From assembly GCA_026122225.1 (NCBI GenBank), contig JANEZZ010001383.1, positions 124,001-188,000 of the forward strand: a stretch of DNA of 64,000 bases, written 5' to 3'. This document shows positions 1 through 11,835 of the stretch, one piece after another; the first letter of the stretch is position 1, and every line of letters begins with the position of its first letter. The translations under genes were made by a program, and so were the position numbers. Source of the DNA: Heloderma charlesbogerti (taxonomy: Eukaryota; Chordata; Lepidosauria; Squamata; Helodermatidae). The notes under the pieces are model-generated. The model was not told the DNA's origin. It did no database searches and saw only the letters and a list, made by a program, of their open reading frames with translations.

Positions 1-70
1 TGGCTGGGGCTGATGGGAACTGAAGTCCAAAACATCTGGAGGACACCAGCTCAGGGAAGGCCAGCCAAAA
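1..70 (+). repeat. Short interspersed repeat fragment
   Basis: The stretch reads as 'opposite of gene' consensus around GGGAACTGAAGTCCAAAACA. The same motif recurs at 32780-32860 and 63608-63690 (+) and in reverse at 14655-14710 and 29985-30120, so it is a dispersed family. A foldback version sits at 24183-24312. The class (MITE or SINE) is not clear. Confidence 0.6.
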
Positions 71-984
71 TACCAATCATAAATTTAAAATGACAATTGA
101 AATACGAAAAGTGGCACCAGCGTAACTTGAAATAAAAAAACAGATGTTTCAGCAAACAGTAGGCATTAAAACTGCCTTATCAAGAAAGGCCCTCTGAAAT
201 AAGAGGGGTTTTTTTATCAACTGAAGGCCAAGGAAAGATGAGTCATGGTGAAATATGGGGTTGGGAAAGATCCCTTTAAGACATGCTGGATCCATGCTGT
301 TTACATAAGAGAAAGCTCAGGAAGGTTTTTCATTTTGTATCATGTTTAATTTGCCTGAAAACAGATCTTGGAAATTTGATGCCCACATGGCACATTTTAT
401 ACTTATTTGAAAAGACAACAAAGATTCTTATGGTACCTTCAAGAGTAACAAATGTATTCTGGCCTAAGCTTTTGGGATTATTGCTAAATTCTGAGACAGA
501 ATGTTACGATAGATATGTGCATTTTCGGGAGTTTCTCCTCCTGCAGATCCTGAAATTGGCCCGGATCACACATAACATTAAGCTACGGTGTGGTTTCTTG
601 AAATCTGGCATCTCTACAGCAGCCTAAAATCTCGCATGTAAAACGGGGCTTTCTGCTTCTGTTTTAAATGCAGGATTATGACAGATCCCTTTTACATGAG
701 CTTCCTTCGCCCCCCCTTCCCCCCTTATCTGAGTCTTCCGTATGTTTCATTATACAGCCGCTAGATGGCGCAGTGATCTAGTGCCTCTTATTGCAAGTTT
801 TCCTCTTTTCACAAGGGGACTCAAGTGAAACGCAAGTGTGGTAATTTGATAGCTCATTATCTCCGATCTTTTAAAAAATGGAATAAAGGTCATTTAGTGC
901 GGGAGATGCCCTGGAGGTTCATGACCTCATCTAAAGGACTGCAAACTTCCATGGGTAACCAATCTCAATAGCAGGATAAAAGCT
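71..984. other. No gene recognised
   Basis: AT-rich DNA with one 114-codon ORF (283-627, +). I do not recognise it, and it has no good coding signal. I see no splice-flanked exon, RNA gene or clear repeat here. Confidence 0.5.
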
Positions 985-1350
985 CTGTGTGAAGAAGCCC
1001 ATTGTGTCTGAACCCATCCTTGCAAACAAACCATGGTTTGTTAACCACCTACAAACCACAAATAGAACCCATGGATTGATGTTGGTTTACGAAGTCTGGT
1101 CTGTTGATACCATGGCTTGTCATGATATCTGAACCCAGAGCTGCGGTTTATCCCTGGCTTGTTTGCAGTGCTGACCACCAGAGGCACCTGGCAAGATCAG
1201 CCTGAAAATGAAACCGCTCTGAAGGCTGACAAAATGGGCGGGAGAGAAACAAACCTGAAATAGGGAAATAATCTGAGGTTTGTTTGCTCATTTGCAAGAC
1301 AGTTCATGGCCAAAGCAACAAACCATGGCTATCATAAACCATGGCTTAGT
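985..1350. repeat. CCATGG-rich inverted-repeat DNA
   Basis: The words AAACCATGG and CCATGGTTT and variants occur repeatedly in both orientations (about 1030, 1070, 1110, 1325, 1340). This suggests a decayed foldback or nonautonomous DNA transposon. Ends and target duplication were not resolved. Confidence 0.4.
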
Positions 1351-1351
1351 G

Positions 1352-1900
1352 CAGAGGTAGGGAACCTCTTTCAGTCCACGGGCCAAATTCAGTTTTAGAG
1401 AAAATCTGGGGGAGGCCCTCATCTAGTGGTGGGTGGGGCAAAGGCAAAAGGGAGTGAAGCCAAAAACACCAATAATACCAGAGTATTTTAGCTTAAAGCA
1501 TTGCCAGTAACGAAACCTTAGAAAAGGCATTTCAGCTCATAGTATTTCAGACCTTTATAAGCCACGATGGATACAAGGAGCATTCTTTTGCTCCCAGAAG
1601 TTTGCAAGTAATAGTTTCGCTGCGGACAACACGCAGAAAGCAATCTCTCTTTTTCTCTCCCTCTCTCCTTTTTACAAGACGGAGAGGCACCAGACTACAG
1701 TGGCTGCTTCCACACATAACGCTAAGCCATTATGGGGCACCTCAGCTCTGCAGGCCAAATCCAGCCCTCCAAGGTTTCCAAGCTGGCCACGCCCCTTCCC
1801 CACACCCCCAGTCAATTTGTGGTTTCCTGGCTTTTGTGCAGTTTTTCCATTCTAAAATGTTGAAATTCCTCTCCACAGGTTTAGTTCCTGGCAGTAAGAC
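1352..1900. repeat. hAT-like nonautonomous element, decayed
   Basis: It starts with CAGAGGTAGGGAACC, a typical hAT terminal motif. The body from 1352 to 1545 matches 12298-12535 and part of 23075-23300 (shared words: GTGGTGGGTGGGGC, TATTTTAGCTTA, AAAGGCATTTCA). The stretch 1740-1870 reads as the reverse complement of the far part of the same family (AGCCAGGAAACCAC on the minus strand). The 3' end was not defined. Confidence 0.5.
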
Positions 1901-2350
1901 ATTTGGGCGGGAGATGCAGGTGGCACTGGGGAACTCCCTCTTTCCTCACCCCCATTTCTAGGGACCCTGACTCTAAAATCTGAGAGTTATCCCCATTAGG
2001 CTACATGCTAAAATTCAGAGAAGGGTTAACAATATCAAAAGCCTTGGCCCAAACTGTTAAAATTACTTGAGGATGCCAAAAAGAAAAAACGGGGAGGGAA
2101 ATCCATCTCTCCCGTTTTTATTTTTTTCTACGGTGAATCTCTACCTCAGTGTTCGCTTTGTTTCTGTGGTATAATTGAGTTCCAGTTTTGTTCGAAAGGC
2201 AGGGTGCAAATCAATCAATCAATAAAATGACTGTGATGGGAAGTCTAATGAGTGGAATGAGCTCCGTAGAGAGGTTCGCCTGGCGGCTACGTTGTTCTTC
2301 CGGCTCCAGGTGAAGACCTTTTTATTCCCCCAGTATTTTAGCAGTGGAGG

Positions 2351-2848
2351 TAGCAATCCTATGGCCGCTAGACAGTGGCTAGACGGCCATAGGATATCTG
2401 GTTTTCTGGGAACCAACCTCAGAGCCCACACTCCGAGGTCGGTTCCTGGAGAACCAACCTCCCCCCACTTCCGCACTGCCTCGGAGGCAGTGCGGAACAG
2501 CCCCATCCTCTGTGCTCTCAAGAGGAGTGCAGAGCGGCCGAAAAGGGGCGCGTCTGGGGGCATTCCAGGGCAGGGAGGGCGGAAATGCCTGTACGACACA
2601 TCCAGTGTGTCGTACAGCAGCCTCCTCCCTTGCTCTGTCCTCCCACGGCTAGGAGCTGGGAGATCTGGGTTCTAGTCCCCACTCGGCCACGGAAGCTCCC
2701 TGGGTGACTTTGGGCCAGTCACAGACTCTCAGCCCAACCCACCTCACAGAGTTGTTGTTGTGAGGATGAAATGGAGAGGAGGAGGATAATGTAAGCCGCC
2801 TTGGGTTCCTTGCAAGAGGAAAAAAGGTGGGGTATAAATGCAATAAAA

Positions 2849-2896
<48 letters not shown>

Positions 2897-3005
2897 CCGA
2901 AAATGCAGGGCAGGAGAAGCACGGAGGGAACGATCCCCTCCGTGCTTCTCCTGCCCTGCATTGGATAGGCGGTCGCAGCCGCCCATCTGAACAGGATTGT
3001 GCCCT
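2351..3005 (-). mobile_element. 400-bp MITE family, copy 1, containing a SINE
   Basis: The ends are GCAATCCTATGG (left) and AGGATTGTGCCCT (right), the same inverted ends as copies at 30223-30597 and 52687-53086. Internal landmarks shared with those copies are the CCGCTCTG-type block, the GACACAT...ATGTGTC dyad and the GGAGAAGCACGGAGG dyad. This copy is in reverse orientation and was opened by the SINE at 2650-2897. Confidence 0.75.
2650..2897 (+). mobile_element. tRNA-derived SINE with (AGAT)n tail
   Basis: The 5'-truncated body contains the B-box-like GGTTCTAGTCCCCACTCGG, then GGGCCAGTCACAGACTCTC and CACCTCACAGAGTTGTTGTT. It ends in about 12 AGAT tetramers at 2848-2897. The same body occurs full-length at 60150-60395 (+) and 42650-42895 (-). 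It is nested inside the MITE. Confidence 0.8.
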
Positions 3006-3216
3006 TAGCTACTTAATCTTTTAGCTCTGCTATTTTAAATCTGTGTTTTAAATCTCTGCATTGCTGCTAGGTTTTATTCTGGTTGTACTGTTATACTGTG
3101 GTTTTAAGCTTTTATATTTTATATTGTTTTATGCTGCACTTTGTGGTTTTAATTTTTGTGAACCGCCCAGAGTGCTTCAGCTATTGGGCAGGATAGAAAT
3201 GAAATTAATAAATAAA

Positions 3217-4288
3217 TAAGTCTAATAGGAAAATGACAGGATACAGAAGAGACTGTTGCTTTCCAGCCGTCGTGCGTCTTTCCCCAAACCCCTATTTTGC
3301 ATGCTTGCTGCAGTTAGGACTGCCCGGCCTTCTTTTTAAAAGGAACGATGGTGGCGATAAACTGTTCAATTAGCAGGGGAGAGAGGACTAAAACCAGCCC
3401 ATCGTTCCTCTTCCTGAACAACCAATAAGTGTGATGGCTGCTTTTTTTCCAGCTCTACCTGCTGCGCCCAGCCCTGGCACTTGGATCAGGGAAGAGAATT
3501 GCCCAAGTACCCCCAGCGTTTATACACGCTTTCCCATCTATCTGAACAGAAGCCCACTTCTAATAGCACATCTGTTGCCCCTAGCTGGCTCAGAAGAAAA
3601 TACATGCACGCTGAATAAAAATGGGGGAAAGCCATCAAGAGAAGAATCCCAGGTTCCACATTCTTAGAACTGTAATCTTGATTTTAATCCAGAAAACCTG
3701 TCGAAACAGGGCATCCCGATAACCAAAGCAGCTTTAATCTGTTGCATTCCCATCCCAAATTATTGCCTTATCCAGCATCAAAATGAGGCCATTTTGGTAC
3801 CCAGGTCACCTCACAGAGCACGGTCTGCCAGGGGCATGGATGTATCATTTAGGGCAGTCCATTTTGGGGTGTGTGGAGGTCTTCAGATCTCATCATCCCT
3901 TTGAGTCAGATATGGAACTAGAGGCTGGAAATATGAGGAGCTAGAAACCATCTGCACCTCCCAACCAGATACAACCTCATAGCTTCAATCCCGAGTAAAC
4001 AGTTTGCTCTTCTTGATTTTGTCAGAGTTAGTTACAACAGGGGGTGGAAAGGGAAGAAGCAGTAATGAAGTATACATCGTATGTTTATATTCTTGTGTGC
4101 ATTTTTTCAAATCAGGATTTGCTGGCAGGGAAACATTCTGGAGTTGCTTGCAATTCTGTGCCCAGCTGCTCAAGAATTATCTCTGATGAACACAGCGGGA
4201 CTTACTTCTGAGGAAAAAGTCACCCAGGTGGGCTACAATCCTAGCCATACTTACTTAGACGCAAGTCCGGCTGAATACTGATGCGATC
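3217..4288. other. No gene recognised
   Basis: Only short shadow ORFs are present. No family that I can name and no exon with convincing splice sites. Confidence 0.5.
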
Positions 4289-4474
4289 CAGTGGAGGCTG
4301 GTGGCTCCCATGTCAGTGGGGCAGTGAATCCTCTCCGGGTTTCAGTCAGAGCCAGTCAGAACTCTAAAGGAGCTTTCCAAGGTGCTCGCACCTTGGGAAG
4401 CTCCTTTAGAGTTCTGACTGAAACCCGGAGCAGATTCACCGCCCCACTAACGTCAGAGCCACCAACCTCCACGG
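4289..4474. mobile_element. Near-perfect palindromic MITE, hAT-like ends
   Basis: The left end CAGTGGAGGCTGGTGGCTC is mirrored by GAGCCACCAACCTCCACGG at the right. The arms include AACTCTAAAGGAGCTTTCC and its complement around a centre at about 4383. The whole element folds back on itself. A diverged relative with a clear 8-bp target duplication is at 13345-13512. Confidence 0.85.
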
Positions 4475-5984
4475 ATGTTGGGATCTGCTTCCAAGCAAAG
4501 GATTGTGATGTCTGCCTGAAACTCTTGCCACGCTTCCAGATGGGGCTTTTATTGTGCAATCGCCCTGCCTCATTCACGGAAATTTACAGAGGGGTCCAGA
4601 CATCATTGCCACCTTATGTTTGTAACCCTCCGTGTTTTCCCACTGCTTCTTCTGTCTTTTTTTTTTTTTTCTTACCAGGGGAAAAATCCGTGGAGGATAA
4701 GACGGAATAGTTGCACAATGCCTTTGGATTGGTAGCATGAAGGGCGGTCCATCTAGAAGCACCAGTTACAGAGAAAAAAGACCCGCTGAAATTATATTAT
4801 TATTATCCCGCCTTTTCCCCAGTACTGGGACTCAAGGCGACTTTACAACATTAAACACTTGTAGAGTTAAATCCACCAGACCTATTCTCAAGTAACCCTG
4901 TTTGGGAGTGAGGTGTGATGCTGCAAGAATGGTGGAAAAGAAAAAAGAAAAGGAAAAAACACCACTAACCTGCTCAAAGGTTGCAATGTGAATATTGTTT
5001 CAGTGAAGCCCGGTGACTGTTTCTTCTTGTGCAATCTAGCTGACGTAAAGGTTGTAAAGTCCACAGTAAAAGCGACACCAGATTATCTTGTCTCTGAGCT
5101 ACCTTTTCCCCTCTTTCTCTCCACCAGCAAGGAGACACTGTTGAGGGAAATCTAGATCTCGACACACAAGTTTGCCCTTGAGCCTTCGGTATTTATCCTC
5201 CACCTACTTGGCTGAACCTGTGCTAAATGTCACCTGTGGAAAGAGGGTGGAGAGATGGAAGCAGCAGAGCACGGAAAGGGAGGTGTCAAAGGGTGACTTG
5301 ATCCGTGCCAGGGGAGGAAATCAGGAAAGTGACAAATCTCACCTTGTTCCTCAAAGCTGCCACGGGAATGGAGCCCTTTCTTGGGTATGCACAATTGAGT
5401 CACGCCGTTGCCAAACTGCCTTTAAAATAACAAAGGAGATCCAATTTTTTTCTTAGCTAACACCTGTACGCAGTTACGTAATTCAGTCTGAAAAGAAAAA
5501 AGCATTGGTGGGCAGGATAAGAAAGTGCTGCCAAGTGGAAAGTGGAAGGTGGAGCAAAGAGGGGGGCTCTGTAAAACAAAAATCAAAAAAGGAACAGCTG
5601 TACCAATTGAATTCCCAATGTGTTTCTACACGGGTCTTTATCAAAGGAACAGAAGAATACAAGATACATGATAAATGATATATAATGTACACCAAAACGT
5701 TTAAAGTACATTTTTACATGTCTCCAAAAGAAGTCTTGAATAATATGTATGAACTAATTAAAATCTTCAGAGCATGCTACACTATCCTAAAAATAATGTT
5801 AAAATTCTCTATATGTGAATACATATATTTTACAATCTGACAAATATTAAAAAAACATTAAAAATTTATACACATGCGCGGCATTTAAAATACAAACTAT
5901 AAAACTTACATATTTATATTGATGGCTACTATCAGTGGCTGCTGGTCCTGACGGCTCTATGCTACCTCCAGTATCAAAGGCAGT
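4475..5984. other. No gene recognised
   Basis: A short L2-like tail fragment lies near 4790-4850 (minus sense, CCCGCCTTTTCCCCAGTACT). 5640-5930 is very AT-rich. No exon or RNA gene was seen. Confidence 0.45.
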
Positions 5985-6056
5985 ATATACTTTGTACATC
6001 GCCCAGAGTGGCTGGGTAACCAGCCAGATAGGCGATTAATAAATTTAATAAATAAA
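5985..6056 (+). repeat. LINE 3' tail fragment
   Basis: Contains ATCGCCCAGAGTGGCTGGG and an AATAAA-rich end, the usual 3' terminus of the L2-like family in this window. The reverse complement of the same end is at 63755-63850. Confidence 0.6.
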
Positions 6057-6249
6057 TATGTACACTGGTTTCTGGGGAACGTGGGTGGGAGGGTTCTGTT
6101 TCACTCTTGTCTTGCTTGTGAAATGGATCTTAGTGGTACACAAATTAACGTGACCACCCCCAGCTGGAAAAAGCAAACGTCCATTCTGCTCTGAATGTGC
6201 AGACATCTTTCTCCTTCTCAAAATGCTAGAACCCGGAGTCATCCCATGA

Positions 6250-6880
6250 AGCTGATTGGTGGGAGATTCAGGGCAGATAAAAGGAAGTCAAAGTTTAATC
6301 ATGGAATTCTCTACCGGAAGATGTAGCGATGGCCACCAATTTTGATGGCTTTAAAAGGGGGGTGGACAAATTCCTGGAGGAAAAGGATATCAATGGCTAC
6401 TAGTCTTGAAGGCTATGTGCTACCTCCAGTACCAGAGGCAGTGAGCCTATGTGCACCAGTTGCTGGGGAACATGGGTGGGAGGGTGCTATTGTGCTCATG
6501 CCCTGCTTGTGGGTTCCTGGTTGACAGCTGGTCGGCCACTGTGTGGACAGAATGCTGGACTAGATGGACCCTTGGTCTGTTCCAGCAGGGCTGTTGTTAT
6601 GTTAGATGGAACCTTCAGGAAGGAACATGGGAAGCTGCTCTCTGGGGTTTCAGATGAGGTTCTTTCCCAACCCTACCTGAAGCTAACAGGGATTAGCAAA
6701 TAGGGTGGGCCTTCTGCACATAAATTGTGTGTTCTACAACGGAGCTCTACCAGTAAGCTGCAGGCCTCCTCCCCTGCTTGCGGGTTTCCCAGGAGCTGGT
6801 CACTGTTGGAAGCAGGATCCTAATCTAGACAGACCCTTGGTCTGATCCAACAGGGCTCTTCTTATGTCTCATTTATTTTG
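6250..6880 (+). mobile_element. CR1-like LINE 3' fragments
   Basis: 6290-6605 encodes the degraded C-terminus of ORF2 (GTGGACAAATTCCTGGAGG, CAATGGCTACTAG). It ends in GGACTAGATGGACCCTTGG and CAGCAGGGCTGTTGTTATGT. A second short 3' end follows at 6750-6880. The minus-strand counterpart is at 42896-43560. Confidence 0.75.
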
Positions 6881-6889
6881 CAATATTTA

Positions 6890-7013
6890 TATACCACTTC
6901 CCATTTTAAAAATCCCAAAGCAGTTCACAACCTATTACAAAACAAGACATAATTAAGAGCAGAGCAGTATTTAGATAAGTTAATGGTTGGGAAAAGCCAG
7001 GTTAAACAAGTAA
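6890..7013 (-). repeat. LINE 3' tail fragment, reverse
   Basis: Reverse complement of an L2-like tail: TATTTATATACCACTTCCC followed by AAAGCAGTTCACAACC. It abuts the palindromic MITE at 7014. Confidence 0.5.
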
Positions 7014-7136
7014 GGGTGTAATCCTGTGCATGTTTAGACAGAAAAAAAAAGTCCTACAACTCCCAGCATTCCCCAGCCAGCATAGCTGGGAGTTGTAGGA
7101 CTTTTTTTCTGTCTAAACATGCACAGGATTGCACCC
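7014..7136. mobile_element. 123-bp palindromic MITE, copy 1
   Basis: The left arm GGGTGTAATCCTGTGCATG is the complement of the right arm CATGCACAGGATTGCACCC. The inner arms GTCCTACAACTCCCAGC and GCTGGGAGTTGTAGGAC also pair. TA lies close to both ends. Related copies are at 12164-12293, 18222-18357 and (half) 19707-19756. The terminal GGGYGCAATCCTATG motif is shared with the 400-bp MITE family. Confidence 0.9.
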
Positions 7137-9362
7137 TATGTTTTTAATAAACGTCAAAAGCACATGATCATTGGTGTCTGATGTATTGCGGGGGCGGGGT
7201 CATTCCAGAGGGATGGTGCCACCACAGAGAACGCCCATTGCCATGTTGCAGTGTGGGACTCTGCAGTGTGTGGCATAGACAACAAGGCCTCTCCTGATTA
7301 TCGTAGTAATCTAACAGGTCTATATAGATGGAGACAATCTTTCAGGGAACCTGGTCCTAAGTTGTACTTACATTATACTTGTTTATACAGATTCATTATA
7401 ATTCCCTTAGAGAGTCCCCACCTGTACACACAGGAGCTCTTTTCATATATTATAATAAACATGCACAGTTCAGGGTAGAGTTTGCTGTTGAGGTACCACC
7501 TTTTCATACACGTTAATTCTCCCCAAATTGAATGAATGGAAAGGTCTCAGGTTATTCGCCTGTGGTACGAGCCCAAGTCTGGAGCTTGCATTATGGACGT
7601 ACATTCCATCCCGTCGAATGCTGGATCAGCCATCAATTTCACCTCTCTGTCTGGTCCCCGTATCAGTTGAGCAGTCACAACGACAATAAAAAAGACACAC
7701 AAACACATTTATATGGCCGTGCTTTCACTTGCAAAGCAACAAGAACCCACAGACCTTTAAAGTACTGTTGAGAAAAACTGCTCCAGGGACTGGGAAAGGT
7801 GTATGGTTGATGTTATGGGCACTAGGCAATAGGTGCCTGCAGCAATCAGCTTGTCTTTCTTTGAAGGGACCACACTGGAAACTTGCAGAACCAGTTTTTC
7901 AGGGCTCACCCTGGGAGCGGAACAAGGTACATTTGTAGTGAAAGTAGCAAGGATAATTTCAAACTGGCTCCATAGTTCTAAAAAAAGTTCCGTCTGCCTT
8001 CTTCACCTTAATCATGTGGTTTTCAAGTGATTGTAGATGTTTGGTTTTTATATTTTGTATGTTTTATACATTTGCTTTTTATATTTTGGAACATTTATTT
8101 GTTTGCCACAAAAGTCCCTGTATACTGCAAGAGATTCTAGTGCACATTCCAGGAGGGTAATTCCAAAATTTTACACTAGAGCAAAATAATTACAAGAAAA
8201 GTACCAAGTAAACATGCCAAGAAGGAAGTTGATTCACGGCTAAGGCCAGCATTCATTAACAAGCAATAAATTAGGCTTCCCAGTTGCTAGAGGAGGCTTG
8301 CTTGTTATGTCTTTAAATTATATAAACACACACGCACATATATGACAACTGCTACTCATGACCTACACATCTGGACCAATAAATTGCCCACATAGTATTT
8401 AATCACACCTATGAAATCTACTCCTCCAGAAGGTTAATTAACCACATCACTATTAAATGTGATGCATTATTCATAGGAACGTAAAGGTGAGAGGAACAAA
8501 AAGGCCACCACATCCAACCCTTTGTTCTAACGCCAGAGCCATGAAACTGCCAACTTGCAGATGTACCAACCTACAGGCAGCTGAGATTCCTGAGATTCAG
8601 ATCTGAGCATAGCGTCCAGTCTCAAGGAACTCCTTATTCTTCTGCACTCCTTGGCCACTTTCCCACTGGAGCTGAGATACAGGCAAAGGTCTCTCAATTT
8701 AACTCTCCCCTCTTCCCAAAGGTTTTGGCAGAGGTGCCCATTAACTCATTCCAAGATACTGGGAAAGGGATCCCTAAGGCCCTGCTTCCAAATATCAATA
8801 GCAAGAGGCACCTTACTCAGTGGCATGTCCCCCAGCCCTCAGCCTTTTTGGGGTACAGCCTTACAGGAGAAGACTGTGATATAGTTGAGAATCAAACTCT
8901 CCTTCGAGAGGAAGGGCAGTCTGTCTCATATTCAGGCACACACATACAGTCAGAAGACATTGGAGGCAGAGCTGACCACACCACACATCATGGCTGCCTA
9001 CATAGGGCCTCCATTGGCCTCAACTCCGTGCTGAGACAACATCCTCCTTTGTTTCTAGTAGGGGAGAGCTCCAGCCAGCAAAGCTCACCCTGACCTATCC
9101 ATGGTCCTGCTTCAGCTGCTCTTCTTCACACAAGAGGTCTTCTGCCTTTACTTAGTTTGCTATGCCAGATGTCCTTACTTTGAATGGATTCTACCTACCT
9201 TACACAACCTCACCTGTCTAGGCCTGACTGTCCTACCTAGACTGCACTCTCCTGGGTCAGATCTGCCCTTTCAGATGCCATTGGTTTCTCCTGTGAGCCT
9301 TGGGTAACCACAGAACAGGACACTCTGAGACAATGAGTAAAGTGCTCCATAACCCTCTAGTT
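7137..9362. other. No gene recognised
   Basis: Several ORFs of 65-122 codons overlap at 7251-9307. None shows a family motif, signal peptide or splice-flanked structure that I can support. 8030-8110 is T-rich and may be an old LINE tail. Confidence 0.45.
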
Positions 9363-9799
9363 CAGGGGTAGGAAACATTTTGGGGCCTGCAGGCACATTT
9401 GACACTTTGAAAAAGTGTCCTGGGTGTCACTACAACTTGCCATGAGGGTGAATGTAAAATGTTGGGAGCAACATTCCTTTCTGGATTCTCTCTTCTCTCT
9501 CTCACCCCCCCACACACCTTTTCTTCTTGTTGTTGCATGGGACTTTTGTCCCCACCTCTAATTCTCCATTGACTTTAATAGGGGTGGGGAAAAGGATCAC
9601 CTGCTGAAAAATGGGTGAAGGCAGGGGGAAGCCCACCTTCCACCAAGGACTGTATTGCCCCAAGGGTCCTTGCTAGAGGGTGGGCTCCTCCAAGCCATTT
9701 TTCAGCAGGGCACCCTTTTCCCTACCTATGTTAAAGCTGGGGAAAGCTGATTGTGGGCACATTCCAATGCCTTGACTGGTGCCGTGTTACTGACCTCTG
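9363..9799. mobile_element. hAT nonautonomous element with 8-bp target duplication
   Basis: It begins with CAGGGGTAGGAAACA and ends with TACTGACCTCTG, the complement of a hAT-type end. It is flanked by CTCTAGTT (9355-9362) and CTCTAGCT (9800-9807), 7 of 8 identical, which is the length hAT transposases leave. There is no transposase ORF. Confidence 0.8.
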
Positions 9800-9899
9800 C
9801 TCTAGCTCCCAAGGCGAACAGCAAGATCAGTGGCTTGAGTTCTCTCCTTATTAGGGATGTCAGAGAAATCTGCAGTGGATTCAAATGAGTTCAGATTTC

Positions 9900-10990
9900 T
9901 ATGAATCCAACCTGTGAACGTTTTCCTTATCACGTGGATTCCACAGACCTGCGAACCAGTTCTTCACTTGCGGGGGGGGGGGGGAGATTTGTGCTAATTC
10001 ACATGAGCACTAATTCGATGGCCCTTCCCATCTCACCATTCCATAGTGAGACCAGAGCCTTGACTGAATCGCCAGCCCTGTCAGCCGGAAAATCCTCCAG
10101 AGCATTCAGGAATCCACCGGATTCCATAAGTCTCCGGGGGTGGACCATCTTAATCAGTCCCCCACCCCTGCAGGGAGGATCTGCTACTGCCTGCCAATCC
10201 AAACTTCACAAGGAAATGATCTGACCAAGACAACGGGGTTGTTGAAACGCCCCACCCCCACAAACCAGATCATCCTCCATCCATCCAACAGCAAAAACCA
10301 GGCCCAGGGTATGTCCTGCCACATGTGTTGGGCCAGTGTTGTACTGAGACAGCCCCATGGCTGTCATGGTTGCCATGAAGTCCCGAGCAGGCCCTGTCAG
10401 GATAGCCTCATTGTGGATGTTGAAGTCCCCCAGAACCACTGTCCTAGGGTTCTCCAGCACCAACTCCAAGACCCATCTCAGCCAGCTCAGGCTGCGAGAC
10501 TGCTGGGCAGCGGGGTGGGCGGTACACCAGCAGCATCCCTGTTCTGTCTCTTTGGCCCAACACAAGGTACAGACCCTCAAAACTGGTGCTAGGATGGATG
10601 GGTTTCCTTGTGAGGGAGGTGGAATCCTTATGGATGACAGCAACTCTGGTGCCGCACTGAGTACCCAGGTGGACAAAGCTGAGACAGATCCACCCCACCC
10701 AGCTCATCCACCCAGATCTCAGTAATGCACACCAAGTCAGCCCCTTCATCCACAATCAAACCATGGATAATAATTGTTTTATTATGGACTGGCCTGGCAT
10801 TCAAAAGCAGCACCAATAGATCAGAGGGTGGGCTGATAGGGCAACCTAGATTTTGAGGTATGGGGGAAGGACCGAAAGTTGGGACAGATTTCAAATATCT
10901 GTCCCACCTTTCCCTTACCTGACATGTCCAACCCCGAACGCCATAGCTCCCCCTGCCTGAGGTTACTCCAGTAGGGGCACCCTGTTTCTC
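9900..10990 (-). pseudogene. L2-like LINE ORF2, endonuclease part, broken
   Basis: On the minus strand, frames at 11026-10628 and 10676-10206 give the apurinic endonuclease landmarks LLLNARPVHNK, DLVCITEIWV, and VVLGDFNIHNE with THVAGHTLGLVF. They are spread over several frames with stops, so the copy is dead. The region 10202-9999 continues with the IKMVHPRRLMESGGFLNAL block. The same block appears on the plus strand at 16230-16290 in the 16.1-18.0 kb copy, so both belong to one family. The assignment to L2 rather than another CR1-group clade is my inference. Confidence 0.8.
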
Positions 10991-11518
10991 CCCACTCCCC
11001 TGGGATTCCCCTAAGCACATGTACAACTCTAAAATTATATAAAACTAATAACAAAAGCCCAGTACAGCCAGACAACAAATCAGGCCAGTAAAAACTGTAG
11101 CATCAACCTAAAATTAAAATAGGCCTTCTCCACCTCCCCTCTCAAGCACTCCACACTTAATACAATCACATCAGGCTGCTATCCAGGCTATGGCTAGCCT
11201 CTCACCCTAGCCAATTTCCCCCACCCCTCAGCTCTCATCTAAGGGATGGTTGGAATGCAGCCTCCCCAGCATTCCCATGCTCTCACCCTGGGATAGCTCA
11301 CTCACCCAAAACATGCACATGCATGCGCGCGCGCACACACACACAATCAGCATCTTTCCAGTCTTATTATGTTTACCCATATGTTGCCAAAACGTCAATC
11401 TAATCGTTTACAGAAATAACACACCCAATTAGCTCATCCCAAGATGTCCTTAAATAATAATAAGTTCAGTCTGATCTCTGGATAAAACATCCTGCACGTT
11501 CTTCCTGGGGACCCCAGC

Positions 11519-11835
11519 TATGCCCACAGAAAGTTGCCCACAGAAAGTTGTGAAGAAATACCCACAGAAAGTTGGATGCCCACAGAAATGCCCACAGAAA
11601 GTGGGTGCCCACAGAAATACCCACAGGAAGTTGGATGCCTACAGAAAGTTGGATGTCTACAGAAAGTTGGATGCCTACAGAAGTGCCCACAGAAAGCTGG
11701 ATGCCCACAGAAAGCTGGATGCCCACAGAAATGCCCACAGAAAGCTGGATGCCCACAGAAATGCCCACAGAAAGCTGGATGCCCACAGAAATGCCCACAG
11801 AAAGTTGGATGACCACAGGAAGTTGTGAAGAAATG
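11519..11835 (+). repeat. Minisatellite, CCCACAGAAA-type units
   Basis: Tandem units built on GCCCACAGAAAGYTGGAT and GCCCACAGAAAT alternate with a period of about 18, 12 or 30 bp. The flanks also duplicate: TCTGGATAAAACATCCTGCA-like DNA then GGGGACCCCAGCTATGCCC occurs at 11478-11525 and again at 11858-11905. Long ORFs on both strands here are only a product of the periodicity. Confidence 0.9.

Larger units (their letters stand above)
2235..3216 (+). mobile_element. L2-like LINE 3' end, split by a nested MITE
   Basis: 2235-2350 carries the end of an L2-like ORF2 (AGCTCCGTAGAGAGG, then GGTGAAGACCTTTTTATT). 3006-3216 carries the 3'UTR ending in the tail GAAATTAATAAATAAATAAG. A minus-strand copy at 12540-13260 shows the two parts contiguous, so the 2351-3005 segment is an insertion. 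Confidence 0.75.

Noticed and set aside
9901..10725. Plus-strand ORFs of 107-150 codons
   Set aside because: They are antisense shadows of the minus-strand LINE endonuclease.
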